From Acidobacteriota bacterium (lineage in GTDB: Bacteria; Acidobacteriota; Terriglobia; Terriglobales; Acidobacteriaceae): DNA of 19,619 nt. The notes beneath the pieces are model-generated. The model did not search any database. It had not been told where the DNA came from and saw only the letters and a list, made by a program, of their open reading frames with translations. The stretch is taken from assembly GCA_021802085.1 (NCBI GenBank), contig JAKAAZ010000044.1:1-19619 (forward strand). Direction: 5' to 3'. Of this stretch, positions 1 to 6,829 are shown piece by piece; the first letter of the stretch is position 1, and every line of letters begins with the position of its first letter. A program made the position numbers and the translations under genes.

Positions 1-53
1 AACTTGAACTGGAAATCAAAGTCTGGGCCGACAAGGCAAAACTGGCGGCTTAA
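1..53 (+). CDS. C-terminal end of an unidentified protein (partial)
   Basis: Frame 3 reads LELEIKVWADKAKLAA and ends in TAA at 51-53. The charged, helix-like composition and lack of stops to the window edge suggest the genuine tail of a gene that starts to the left. It would be convergent with the pheST-zapA-6S block. Only 16 residues are visible, so no family can be named. Confidence 0.4.
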   Translation, partial: LELEIKVWADKAKLAA

Positions 54-97
54 AACTTGACACATTTACCACAAGTTCCTTACTTCAAGACCTCTAG

Positions 98-206
98 AGC
101 ATTTTCACTATTCCTATGAACTCTCGAAGTTCAAGGAAGAGCAGCTTCTATTGACGGAAAAGCTGCGTCCACATCGCCGCTTCGGTCTACCCCAGAGTGG
201 AAATGT
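98..206. repeat. MITE-like repeat element, copy 1 (degenerate right end)
   Basis: About 109 bp, nearly identical to the element at 1014-1123. The left terminus GCATTTTCACTATT starts at 99. The right terminus at 193-206 is a decayed version of its inverted repeat. Inside are two hairpins: GAACT/AGTTC around 118-132, and GCAGCTT (141-147) with AAGCTGC (160-166). TCTAG occurs directly on both sides (93-97 and 207-211), a possible 5-bp target duplication. It lies just downstream of the 6S RNA gene. No protein is encoded. Confidence 0.7.
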
Positions 207-248
207 TCTAGGGAAGCGAAATTGAGCGCACAAGAGAGGGGCAAGGAA

Positions 249-440
249 AAACCGACCCACGGGGCCGTAAGACAGTGCGCCGGTGAACCCGTCCTAAGAC
301 GGTGGGAACCCGCCGCGGCTCTTTAGGCATTCCGGACTGGCGGACACTGCGCACCGAGCCGATTGTCGAGTCGAGTTCCCTGTTCAATGAATGTAGGTTC
401 AACCAGCGTGGACCGCCCTACCTGCTTTGCAGGTCGGTTT
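249..440 (-). ncRNA. ssrS: 6S RNA (ssrS), regulator of housekeeping RNA polymerase
   Basis: 6S RNA mimics an open promoter and sequesters the sigma70-type holoenzyme. This candidate reads on the minus strand right after zapA, its usual neighbour. The ends pair perfectly: AAACCGACC (432-440 on the plus map) with GGTCGGTTT (249-257), which gives 192 nt, the usual 6S size. The RNA ends in a T-run at 247-251. Inside are TTGAACCTAC and GAATGCCTAAAG, which by eye resemble segments of proteobacterial 6S RNAs. A GGCGG/CCGCC stem and a CCGTC-TTAG-GACGG hairpin add structure. It has its own promoter at 450-478. No covariance-model search was possible, so the family call rests on position, size, closing stem and short motifs. 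Another structured RNA is the main alternative. Confidence 0.7.
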
Positions 441-449
441 CTACCTTGG

Positions 450-478
450 ATGCTACCCGGCATCCCGTCGGTTGGCAA
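450..478 (-). promoter_or_regulatory. sigma70-type promoter of the 6S RNA
   Basis: On the minus strand the -35 box TTGCCA (473-478) and the -10 box TAGCAT (450-455) are separated by exactly 17 bp. Transcription would begin near 442-444, a few bases before the 5' arm of the closing stem at 440. It lies in the 92-bp gap after the zapA stop codon. Confidence 0.6.
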
Positions 479-532
479 GGGGGAGTGGGAGGAATCGCAC
501 GCGAAAGAGCTTTTGCGAAGCGGCAAACTGCT

Positions 533-985
533 CTAGCCAGCTTTGCGGTTGTCTTCGAGCGCGGCATCCAGCATCTCGGCAAGCGTTTCAGTGCGAGATT
601 TTATGTTGTAGACCACGTTACCGGCCAGAGCGTCGCGCTGTTGCCGCAGCGTTACCAGCTCATCCGCGATGTTGAGGGCAGCCAGAACGGCCACGCGCAG
701 GGAATCCACCGTGGTGCCTTGACGCGCCACAGCGCGCATTTTTGCATCGACCAGCGCGGACAGTTGCTCAAGATATTTTGGATCGGGTCCGCGCAGGCGA
801 TAGATCTGGTCGTAAATATCGACGACCAGATTGCTGGACGAGGCGGACTCGATGGATTCTACGGGGCGGGTTTCGGTCTGTTCAGTTGCTGCGGCAGTCA
901 TTGCGCGTGCTTCGTCGCTGCCGGTTGCGTTCATGAGCTCTGGCTCATTCGGGGGGAAATCCTGCTGCGGTTCGCTGCGATTCAT
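533..985 (-). CDS. zapA: Cell division protein ZapA
   Basis: ZapA binds and bundles FtsZ filaments at the division septum. The protein has 150 residues. A low-complexity acidic N-terminal region of about 50 residues precedes the ZapA domain, which contains NLVVDIYDQIYRLRG, then LSALVDAKMRAVARQ, and a C-terminal helix with VAVLAALNIADELVTLRQQ that should form the tetramer coiled coil. The ATG at 985 was chosen because AGGAG lies 5 bases upstream; in-frame codons further up would run into the repeat element. The N-terminal extension is longer than in classical ~100-residue ZapA. The gene follows a small coiled-coil gene and pheT, a common arrangement, but 512 bp of repeats separate it from them, so it probably has its own promoter. 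6S RNA follows. Confidence 0.85.
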   Translation of the reverse strand: MNRSEPQQDFPPNEPELMNATGSDEARAMTAAATEQTETRPVESIESASSSNLVVDIYDQIYRLRGPDPKYLEQLSALVDAKMRAVARQGTTVDSLRVAVLAALNIADELVTLRQQRDALAGNVVYNIKSRTETLAEMLDAALEDNRKAG

Positions 986-1013
986 GCTCGCTCCTGGTGC
1001 TGCGATCCATTCG

Positions 1014-1123
1014 AGCATTTTCACTATTACTGTGAACTCTCGCAGTTCAAGGAAGAGCAGCCTTTCTTGACGAAAAAGCTGCGTCCACATCGCCGCTTCG
1101 GTCTACACCAATAGTGAAAATGC
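1014..1123. repeat. MITE-like repeat element, copy 2, with perfect 14-bp terminal inverted repeats
   Basis: GCATTTTCACTATT (1015-1028) and AATAGTGAAAATGC (1110-1123) are perfect inverted repeats. The interior carries a hairpin GAACT/AGTTC (1034-1048) and a second one GCAGC/GCTGC (1057-1082). The sequence closely matches 98-206. The element sits 29 bp upstream of the zapA start codon, so read on minus it forms most of the zapA upstream region. A weak minus-strand promoter (TTGAAC at 1045-1050, TAATAG at 1024-1029, spacer 15) lies inside it. Confidence 0.75.
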
Positions 1124-1193
1124 CCTTGTGTCCTGAGTCTGAAGTTCATTCAACAATTCGATGCATGGAAGTGATTCGAACAGCAACAATGAG

Positions 1194-1244
1194 GGCTAAA
1201 GCCCATCTGTTTTGCTCCATTTACGGCACGACTGAAGTCGTGCC
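1194..1244. repeat. REP-like hairpins upstream of zapA
   Basis: GGGCTAAAGCCC (1194-1205) is a perfect short palindrome. GGCACGACTGAAGTCGTGCC (1225-1244) is a perfect 9-bp stem around a GA centre. The second has the same shell as the hairpin at 6264-6283. These look like members of a dispersed intergenic palindrome family and not like a single-gene signal. Confidence 0.6.
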
Positions 1245-1248
1245 CTGA

Positions 1249-1470
1249 TACAAGGCTGAAAATCATTACGACTGAAAGTCGCGCCCCAAAAAAGAAACTG
1301 CGTCTCCCGTTTCATCCCCCCGCGGGTCGGCGAAGCCGGTGGACGACTGATACAAGACCAAAAATCATTACGACTGAAAGTCGCGCCCTAAAAAGAAACT
1401 GCGTCTCCCGTTTCATCCCCCCGCGGGTCGGCGAAGTCGGTGGACGACTGATACAAGACCGAAAATCATT
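1249..1470. repeat. Tandem repeat, 101/102-bp unit, about 2.2 copies
   Basis: Units start at the TACAAG words at 1249, 1351 and 1452, giving lengths of 102 and 101 bp and a 19-bp partial third copy. The two full units differ at only a few positions. Each contains an imperfect hairpin CGACTGAAAGTCG and a GC-rich palindromic stretch CCCCGCGGG. No open frame runs through them. With the elements at 1014-1244 they account for nearly all of the 512-bp non-coding gap 986-1497. Confidence 0.85.
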
Positions 1471-1497
1471 TCCTTAACGAACTTAAGACTCAGTACA

Positions 1498-1797
1498 CTA
1501 GGCAGACTGCGTAAACGACGCCTCAATGGCATCGAGCGAGGACATGAGGCGCTCGACGCGTGTGCGGACCGTATCCCGCTCACGATGAAGCTCTTCAATT
1601 TCCCGACGCTGCGTCGCCGCCTGGGCATGCTGAACTTCCAACTGCTCGCGAAGGCCGGCGATCTGGTTTTCCGCCGCCGCGCGCTGTTCCCTTTCCCGGT
1701 TCAGCAGCTCGATCGCTCGAACGACGCGCTGCTCCAAAGCGGCGAACGTATCGACCGCCACTGCCAATTCCTGTTCTTTCGCCATAGTCGCTGTCAT
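1498..1797 (-). CDS. Small coiled-coil protein, ZapB-like
   Basis: This 99-residue protein is almost entirely predicted coiled coil: residues ~15-90 are rich in E, R, Q and A with leucine/isoleucine/valine heptads (for example IELLNREREQRAAAENQIAG). It has no signal peptide or membrane segment. Its place between pheT and zapA matches small coiled-coil division proteins found beside zapA in other bacteria, so a ZapB-like role at the divisome is likely but inferred from position and composition. The start at 1797 follows a TATACT -10-like box at 1823-1828; the second ATG (1785) is an alternative. No strong ribosome-binding site precedes either. Confidence 0.65.
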   Translation of the reverse strand: MTATMAKEQELAVAVDTFAALEQRVVRAIELLNREREQRAAAENQIAGLREQLEVQHAQAATQRREIEELHRERDTVRTRVERLMSSLDAIEASFTQSA

Positions 1798-1822
1798 AAA
1801 TAAGTTGAGATGCTCTTCGCGC

Positions 1823-1828
1823 AGTATA
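1823..1828 (-). promoter_or_regulatory. Possible -10 box for the coiled-coil gene
   Basis: TATACT on the minus strand lies 26 bases before the start codon at 1797, in the 146-bp gap after pheT. No good -35 hexamer is seen 16-18 bp upstream, so this is tentative. Confidence 0.3.
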
Positions 1829-1943
1829 GCGCCCCGGAAGGGTCGCAGCCGAATTCAAGCTTGTGGAGAACCGGGTCCTGATTTTTTGCAACGGCTGCGC
1901 CATTCTCCGCGGCAAGTCGGGTGACTGGGCGCCGATGGCGAGA

Positions 1944-4049
1944 TTACAGCAACTCCAGCGGAAATCGTGGTTGGCCGCCGAGTTCCATCAGCGCAGCGAA
2001 GATCCGACGGGCCCAGTCGTGGAGTTCCTCCAGGCGTAACGTACGATCCTGCGCCTGGAACACTGCCCGCAGCAGGAGCGCGTACTGGCCAGAGGCTTCT
2101 TTCTTGTCGCGGAAGATTTCTCGCGGTTCGATGCTGCGCATCTCCTGGATGGCGAGCGAAAGCAAGGCATCCGCAATCTGTCGCCAGTGGACTGCATCGG
2201 GAAAGGTAAAGGAAAAATCGCGCACAACTGCCGGAAAGCAGGAAAGGTCGCGGACAGCAGGTGCACGAAGCGCGCGGTGAAAGAGCCGTTCGAGATCGAA
2301 CTCGCCGACAAACACGGTTTGCCGCAGCTTTCGGGATTGCGCTTCCGGCGCAGCCAATTCGCCGAAGAAGCCGATGGTTTCGCCATCGACCACCACTCGT
2401 GCGGCGCGTGCGGGATGCAGCCACGACGGCATCAGCCCTGTCGATGCGGGGAAGGTGTCGAAATAGATGGATTTCGTTACGAATCTCGCGAGCAGCTCTT
2501 CCGCGATGCCTTTCAGATCGTAGAAGCTATAGTCGCGCATGCCGGCGAGAGGGTGGGGAGCGATGGCTGTGCCGGTGGCGCCGAGGACAAGCGACGGCTT
2601 TTCGTGCACACGTTCGGTGCCTCCCGAGAAAATCGCGCCCATCTCGAACAAGCGCAGGTCATCGACTTCGCGATTCAAATTGTGCGCCAGCATCGAGAGC
2701 ATGCCGGGCACCAGCGACGGACGCAGACAGCCCACTTCCTCGCTGAGCGGATTACCCAGCGGAACCCACGAATTTGGCTGCTGCGCAAATGTAGCCGCGT
2801 CGATTGCAGAGCAGAATGTGCTGCCGATAGCCTCCGTATATCCGGCTGCCCGCAGCGCGCGGCGAAGCGCGGTTTCTTTGGCGGCCCAGGGCAGCTCAGT
2901 CACGCTACCCGCAAAAGGAGGCAGAGTATTGGCGAAGCGATTGTAGCCATGCAGGCGCGCGATTTCTTCGATGAGGTCGATCTCATGTTCCAGATCGAGC
3001 CGCCAACTGGGCAGCGCGGCGACATACATTTCCGCCGCAGCTTTCTGCATACCGACGCCCAATCCTGTCAGATAACGCTCCACCGTAGAGGCATCGATGG
3101 GCCGGCCGTTGGCGGTCTTGCCAAGGATGCGCGCTACTTCGCGGAGATGCAGCGAGATTGCCGGGCGCTCGATGGTGCGGGCCGCTATCTCCGGGACAAC
3201 AACATCGATCAGTTCGCCTTCCATATGACCGCCCGCGGCCAGAATCAAGCGGCTGACCAGCGCGGACGCAATGGGAGCAGCGGCAAAATCCGCGCCACGT
3301 TCAAAGCGATGCGAAGCGTCGGTGTGCAGCCCATGCCGTCTTGACGAACGGCGCACAGCGCCAGGATCGAACCACGCCGCCTCGACGAGAATATTTTTCG
3401 TCTCGGGGGTAATCATGGTGTCCCACCCACCCATCACGCCAGCCAGCGCCAGTGCCCTCTTCTCATCGGCAACAACTAAGTCCTCGGCCGCCAGCGCGCG
3501 CTCGGTCCCGTCGAGCAAACGGAGACGCTCGCCTGCCTGGGCACGACGCACCACGATGCCGCCTTCCACTTTGTCCAGATCGAAGGCGTGCGTGGGATGG
3601 CCCATCGCCATGGTGACAAAATTCGTCGCGTCGACGGCATTGCCGATCAGCTTTTGTTCCAGCAGCGCGAAACGCTGGGTCACATCGCCGGAGGATGGTG
3701 CGATGTTCACGTCGCGCAGCACGCGCGCGGTAAAGCGACCACATAGATCGTTCGCTTCAATGCGCACCGGAAACGGCAGCTTCGCAGGTTTCGCAGCGGG
3801 GAGTGATGCATCGAGGGGCGCCAGCGGTATGTCATAGATGGCCGCGACCTCGCGCGCGATGCCGTAATGGTTCATCGCATCGACACGGTTGGTGGTGATA
3901 TCCATTTCAAACAAAGAGCCGTTGCCTGGGCCAAGATCAAACACGCCCTCGACGGCAATGCCGCGCAGCGTCAGATCGTCGGCAAGCTGGCGGTCAGAAA
4001 CTTCGAGAGCAGGCAGGTACGAACGAAGCCATGCGGAAAGGATTTTCAT
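1944..4049 (-). CDS. pheT: Phenylalanyl-tRNA synthetase beta subunit
   Basis: The beta subunit of the (alpha-beta)2 enzyme that charges tRNA-Phe; it carries editing and tRNA anchoring. It has 701 residues. The N-terminal segment MKILSAWLRSYLPAL runs directly into DITTNRVDAMNHYGIAREVA at residues 50-69. In the ~795-residue E. coli protein about 100 residues of the EMAP/OB-fold tRNA-binding domain lie between these points, and that domain is absent here. The rest is normal: the B3/B4 editing region with DATNFVTMAMGHPTHAFDLD, the B5 domain with LPSWRLDLEHEIDLIEEIAR, the catalytic-like core with NPLSEEVGCLRPSLVPG, and a C-terminal FDX-ACB domain (FPAVVRDFSFTFPD). The start overlaps the pheS stop by 4 bp (ATGA), so translation is probably coupled. 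Confidence 0.95.
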   Translation of the reverse strand: MKILSAWLRSYLPALEVSDRQLADDLTLRGIAVEGVFDLGPGNGSLFEMDITTNRVDAMNHYGIAREVAAIYDIPLAPLDASLPAAKPAKLPFPVRIEANDLCGRFTARVLRDVNIAPSSGDVTQRFALLEQKLIGNAVDATNFVTMAMGHPTHAFDLDKVEGGIVVRRAQAGERLRLLDGTERALAAEDLVVADEKRALALAGVMGGWDTMITPETKNILVEAAWFDPGAVRRSSRRHGLHTDASHRFERGADFAAAPIASALVSRLILAAGGHMEGELIDVVVPEIAARTIERPAISLHLREVARILGKTANGRPIDASTVERYLTGLGVGMQKAAAEMYVAALPSWRLDLEHEIDLIEEIARLHGYNRFANTLPPFAGSVTELPWAAKETALRRALRAAGYTEAIGSTFCSAIDAATFAQQPNSWVPLGNPLSEEVGCLRPSLVPGMLSMLAHNLNREVDDLRLFEMGAIFSGGTERVHEKPSLVLGATGTAIAPHPLAGMRDYSFYDLKGIAEELLARFVTKSIYFDTFPASTGLMPSWLHPARAARVVVDGETIGFFGELAAPEAQSRKLRQTVFVGEFDLERLFHRALRAPAVRDLSCFPAVVRDFSFTFPDAVHWRQIADALLSLAIQEMRSIEPREIFRDKKEASGQYALLLRAVFQAQDRTLRLEELHDWARRIFAALMELGGQPRFPLELL

Positions 4050-5200
4050 GCGAACTGCTCCAGAAACCGCATGTCGCCGGAGTAGAGCAGTCCGATGTCG
4101 CTGATGCCGTACTTCATCATCGCGATGCGATCGACGCCCATGCCGAAGGCGAAGCCGGAAATCTTTTTGGGGTCGTATGCAGGCTGTTTGCCGCGAACGA
4201 ATTCAAACACAGCCGGGTTCACCATGCCGCAGCCAAGCAACTCGATCCAGCCCGAGTGCTTGCATTTGCGACAGCCCTTGCCGCCGCAGAAAATGCAGCT
4301 GATCTGCACGTCGGCGCTGGGCTCCGTGAAAGGAAAGAAGGACGGAAAGAAGCGCGTGCGCACGCTGGAGCCGAATAATTCCTTCATGGCGTGATCGAGC
4401 GTCCCCTTCAGGTCGCTGAAGGTGATGTTCTCATCGACGCACAGACCTTCCACCTGATGAAAGATGGGCGAATGGGTCGCGTCGGCGGCATCGTTGCGAT
4501 GCACCTTACCCGGAATCACGATGCGCACGGGCGGCGGCTGCCGCTCCATGGTGCGAATCTGCACCGGGGAAGTGTGGGTGCGCAGGAGGAGGCGATCACG
4601 CAGCGGTTTGTGCTCCTGACGGGCGACAACGAGCGTGTCCTGCGTATCGCGAGCCGGATGGTCCGGCGGAAAATTCAACGCCTCGAAATTGTAGTAGTCT
4701 GTCTCGACCTCGGGGCCGACGCCGACCGAATAGCCCATGTGCTCAAAGACGCGGACGATTTCCTGCATGGTGCGGATCAGGGGGTGCTCCATGCCCAGCG
4801 TGGGCCGGATGCCGGGGAGGGTGATGTCGATGACACTCTTCTCCACAACTTTTTTCGATTGCCCGCCTCCCAATTGCTCCAAAGTCTCGACTGCGATCCC
4901 GGTCCTTTTTGAAATTTTCCTAGGATCGAGTTCAAATTCCACGGATTGTCTAAAGGCATTGAAGCGATGCCCGACGTTTTTTTTGAATTCAGGAGGCGTT
5001 TTCTGAACGTAGGTATCGTTAATTTGTTTCAGTAGTCCAGACTTTCTGCCAAGCCATTTAATACGGAGATGTTCCCGTCCGTCTTCTGTCTCCACGCCTT
5101 CGAGGTCTGCATTCAGCCGTTGCTGAAAATGTGAGAATACTTCATTCAGAATGTCGTCGGTATAGCCAGGTAATTCAGGCCAAGTATCTTGATTGGTCAT
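4046..5200 (-). CDS. pheS: Phenylalanyl-tRNA synthetase alpha subunit
   Basis: The catalytic subunit of PheRS, activating phenylalanine with ATP and loading tRNA-Phe. It has 384 residues. An N-terminal helical arm is followed by the class II core: motif 1 around MEHPLIRTMQEIVRVFEHMG, motif 2 around RNDAADATHSPIFHQVEGL, and motif 3 GFAFGMGVDRIAMMKYG near the C-terminus. A four-cysteine knuckle CIFCGGKGCRKC precedes the WIELLGCGMV strand, as in other zinc-type bacterial PheS. ATG at 5200 is preferred over the in-frame TTG two codons upstream; neither has a clear Shine-Dalgarno. It lies only 31 bp after hicB, so pheST may be partly co-transcribed with the toxin-antitoxin pair. Confidence 0.95.
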   Translation of the reverse strand: MTNQDTWPELPGYTDDILNEVFSHFQQRLNADLEGVETEDGREHLRIKWLGRKSGLLKQINDTYVQKTPPEFKKNVGHRFNAFRQSVEFELDPRKISKRTGIAVETLEQLGGGQSKKVVEKSVIDITLPGIRPTLGMEHPLIRTMQEIVRVFEHMGYSVGVGPEVETDYYNFEALNFPPDHPARDTQDTLVVARQEHKPLRDRLLLRTHTSPVQIRTMERQPPPVRIVIPGKVHRNDAADATHSPIFHQVEGLCVDENITFSDLKGTLDHAMKELFGSSVRTRFFPSFFPFTEPSADVQISCIFCGGKGCRKCKHSGWIELLGCGMVNPAVFEFVRGKQPAYDPKKISGFAFGMGVDRIAMMKYGISDIGLLYSGDMRFLEQFA

Positions 5201-5231
5201 GTGCAATTTGAGGTCGGTTCGCTTCTGTAGA

Positions 5232-5444
5232 TCATGCGGAAATACTGACGTACTCTACTTCGGTTGTAGGTGGAGGAACAGGCTCGCCATCCAGGCGCAT
5301 TCCTTCGATGTGGAACTCAATGGCTTCGCGGATTAACATCTCGGTTTCAGCCTTGGTTTTCCCTGTTGCGATACAGCCTGGAAGGTCTGGCACATAGGCG
5401 CTCCAGTTCGTCTCCGAATGCTCGAACAGTACAACATATTTCAT
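5232..5444 (-). CDS. hicB: HicB-family antitoxin
   Basis: A 70-residue protein of the HicB/UPF0150 fold that neutralises HicA. The core YVVLFEHSETNWSAYVPDLP, followed by GCIATGKTKAETEMLIREAI and HIEGMRLDGEPVPPPT, is typical of the partial RNase H-like fold. It ends after this fold and has no C-terminal helix-turn-helix or ribbon-helix-helix domain, so DNA-binding autoregulation may be weak or absent. Its start overlaps the hicA stop (ATGA), with AGGAGGG six to seven bases upstream inside hicA. Translational coupling with a strong site would favour excess antitoxin. Confidence 0.85.
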   Translation of the reverse strand: MKYVVLFEHSETNWSAYVPDLPGCIATGKTKAETEMLIREAIEFHIEGMRLDGEPVPPPTTEVEYVSISA

Positions 5445-5626
5445 CGTAATCCCTCCTGTTTCAAGGCGCTTTGCAGCGTCTTGGGATGTACTTCGTCGGA
5501 TGGATGTCCAGCTATTGTTACCGTTCCTGTCTTTTCGGCGTGTTTGAATTGCCGATGACTACCACGAACCCGTGCCAACCACCAACCATCTTGCTCGATC
5601 CGCTTAATCAGATCGCGAACTTTCAT
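5441..5626 (-). CDS. hicA: HicA-family toxin (mRNA interferase)
   Basis: A 61-residue double-stranded-RNA-binding-like protein that cleaves mRNA when free of HicB. MKVRDLIKRIEQDGWWLARV is followed by the GSHRQF motif with the catalytic histidine at residue 24, then VTIAGHPSDEVHPKTLQSAL, all typical of HicA. The frame stays open upstream to 5662, but the ATG at 5626 matches the family N-terminus. A TACACT -10-like box at 5649-5654 (minus) is a candidate promoter. The toxin-first order and 4-bp overlap with hicB are the standard module layout. Unusually, the pair sits directly in front of the essential pheST genes. Confidence 0.87.
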   Translation of the reverse strand: MKVRDLIKRIEQDGWWLARVRGSHRQFKHAEKTGTVTIAGHPSDEVHPKTLQSALKQEGLR

Positions 5627-5855
5627 CGAGTTGATGAAGCCCGAGTGTAGTGTACAACGCAAAACCGAGAAATATCCGCCAGGGAAGCTCCGTCGAGTTC
5701 ATTCGGCTCGTGGCTTTTTAAAGCAGGCATTTGCGTAGAAGACATTGCCTTTGAGGATAAATGAGAGAGAGGAAAATATCGATTTTCTGGACGGCGGTTC
5801 TGTCGGGGCGAACCTGCCGGTTTGGAATCCATCGACGCTGTGGTTCAATAAAGGC

Positions 5856-6263
5856 GTGCAGAAAACATTGAGAATACTGATCGTATCGTTGTCCATTCTA
5901 GGCGCCGTGGTGTCCGCGCTGGCGCTGCAGGTGCATTATTCGAACAAAGTGGAGCCATGCGACATCAATGCGCGTTGGGATTGCGGCATCGTGAACCATA
6001 GCTCGTATTCGATGATTCACAGTGTGCCGGTGGCGGCTGTCGGAATTGCCGGATATCTGCTGATTGGGCTGTTGGCCCTGCTGGGGAAGAGAGGTTGGAC
6101 GTTGGTGCTGGCGCTGATCGGCCTGGGCTTCGCGCTGTACCTGTCTCACGTGGAAGAGTCGATCCTGCAGGTCTGGTGCCTCTACTGCGTCATCTCGCAG
6201 TGCACCATTGCGCTGATCGCTATTTTTTCTGGTGTTTCGCTGGCGTTGCGTCCAAAGGAATAA
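5856..6263 (+). CDS. Vitamin K epoxide reductase (VKOR) family protein
   Basis: An inner-membrane enzyme that passes electrons from periplasmic disulfide-bond formation to quinone, replacing DsbB. With the GTG start at 5856 it has 135 residues and about four membrane helices. The loop cysteine pair CDINARWDC is at residues 35 and 43, and the active-site pair WCLYC at 108 and 111, near the last helix. NHSSYS in the loop holds a conserved serine. The frame is open upstream to a TTG at 5745, but those residues do not look like VKOR and the first helix begins just after the GTG. No thioredoxin domain is fused and no DsbA-like partner lies in the window. No good ribosome-binding site marks either start. 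Confidence 0.85.
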   Translation: MQKTLRILIVSLSILGAVVSALALQVHYSNKVEPCDINARWDCGIVNHSSYSMIHSVPVAAVGIAGYLLIGLLALLGKRGWTLVLALIGLGFALYLSHVEESILQVWCLYCVISQCTIALIAIFSGVSLALRPKE

Positions 6264-6283
6264 GGCACTCCTGAAGGAGTGCC
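6264..6283. terminator. Hairpin shared by two convergent genes
   Basis: GGCACTCCTGAAGGAGTGCC is a perfect 9-bp stem immediately after the VKOR stop codon and 30 bp from the rplT stop codon. Read on minus it is followed by TTATTCCTTT, and on plus by CTATTTGG, so it could terminate both transcripts weakly. It also belongs to the REP-like class seen at 1225-1244. Confidence 0.55.
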
Positions 6284-6312
6284 CTATTTGGTGTCGAACC
6301 GGTTGGCTGAGC

Positions 6313-6681
6313 TTAGGCGGCCGCGCTGCTGAGTGCGGTCTTTGCCTGGGTCGCGAGCGCAGTAAACCCTGCGGGATCCTTGGCGGCGATGTCGGCCAAG
6401 ACCTTGCGGTCCAGTTCGATACCGGCCAGCTTCAGCCCGTGGATCAGTTGTGAATAGCTGATGCCATTCAGCTTGGCGGCTGCGCCGATGCGGACAATCC
6501 ACAGCGAACGGAATTGACGCTTCTTTTCGCGGCGGCCGCGATAGGCAAACTTCAGCCCGCGCTCGACTGCCTCTTCCGCAGCCTGGTATAGCTTGGATTT
6601 AGTGAGGAAGTAGCCGCTGGCGCGCTTCAGGATCTTCTTGCGATACTCTTTGCGCTTATTGCCACGTTTGACGCGAGGCAT
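6313..6681 (-). CDS. rplT: Large ribosomal subunit protein bL20
   Basis: L20 binds 23S rRNA early in assembly of the 50S subunit. The 122-residue protein shows the lysine/arginine-rich extended tail MPRVKRGNKRKEYRKKILK, then GYFLTKSKLYQAAEEAVERG, the RSLWIVRIGAAAKLNGISYS globular core and the LDRKVLADIAAKDPAGF end. AGGAG lies seven bases before the ATG. It follows rpmI after an unusually long 167-bp spacer that has room for a structured leader. In many bacteria L20 represses rpmI-rplT by binding such a leader; that is known for the family and not shown here. Confidence 0.97.
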   Translation of the reverse strand: MPRVKRGNKRKEYRKKILKRASGYFLTKSKLYQAAEEAVERGLKFAYRGRREKKRQFRSLWIVRIGAAAKLNGISYSQLIHGLKLAGIELDRKVLADIAAKDPAGFTALATQAKTALSSAAA

Positions 6682-6829
6682 GGTTGGTTCTCCTTTTTGC
6701 GTTTCGTTGTGCGGCTGGAGGCAGGATTCGCAGTCATGAAAGCCTGCGCTAAATACCTCTTCACTCGCTTCTTACTCTGATCTGTCGCGGAAGGGTCAGT
6801 TCCGGGGGCCTCGAACGCGTGCGGGCCCT

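Noticed and set aside
249..440. RNase P RNA, tmRNA or SRP RNA
   Set aside because: No RNase P core motifs such as ACAGAA, no tRNA-like ends, and no SRP domain IV loop; length and ends fit 6S better.
302..1114. Long plus-strand open frame of 270 codons
   Set aside because: It lies antisense to zapA and across the 6S RNA and a repeat; composition is that of a shadow frame.
1249..1470. CRISPR array
   Set aside because: Repeats are contiguous ~101-bp tandem units without short repeats and unique spacers.
2187..3344. 385-codon plus-strand frame inside pheT
   Set aside because: Antisense to a clear PheT; no recognisable domain, and high GC keeps the frame open.
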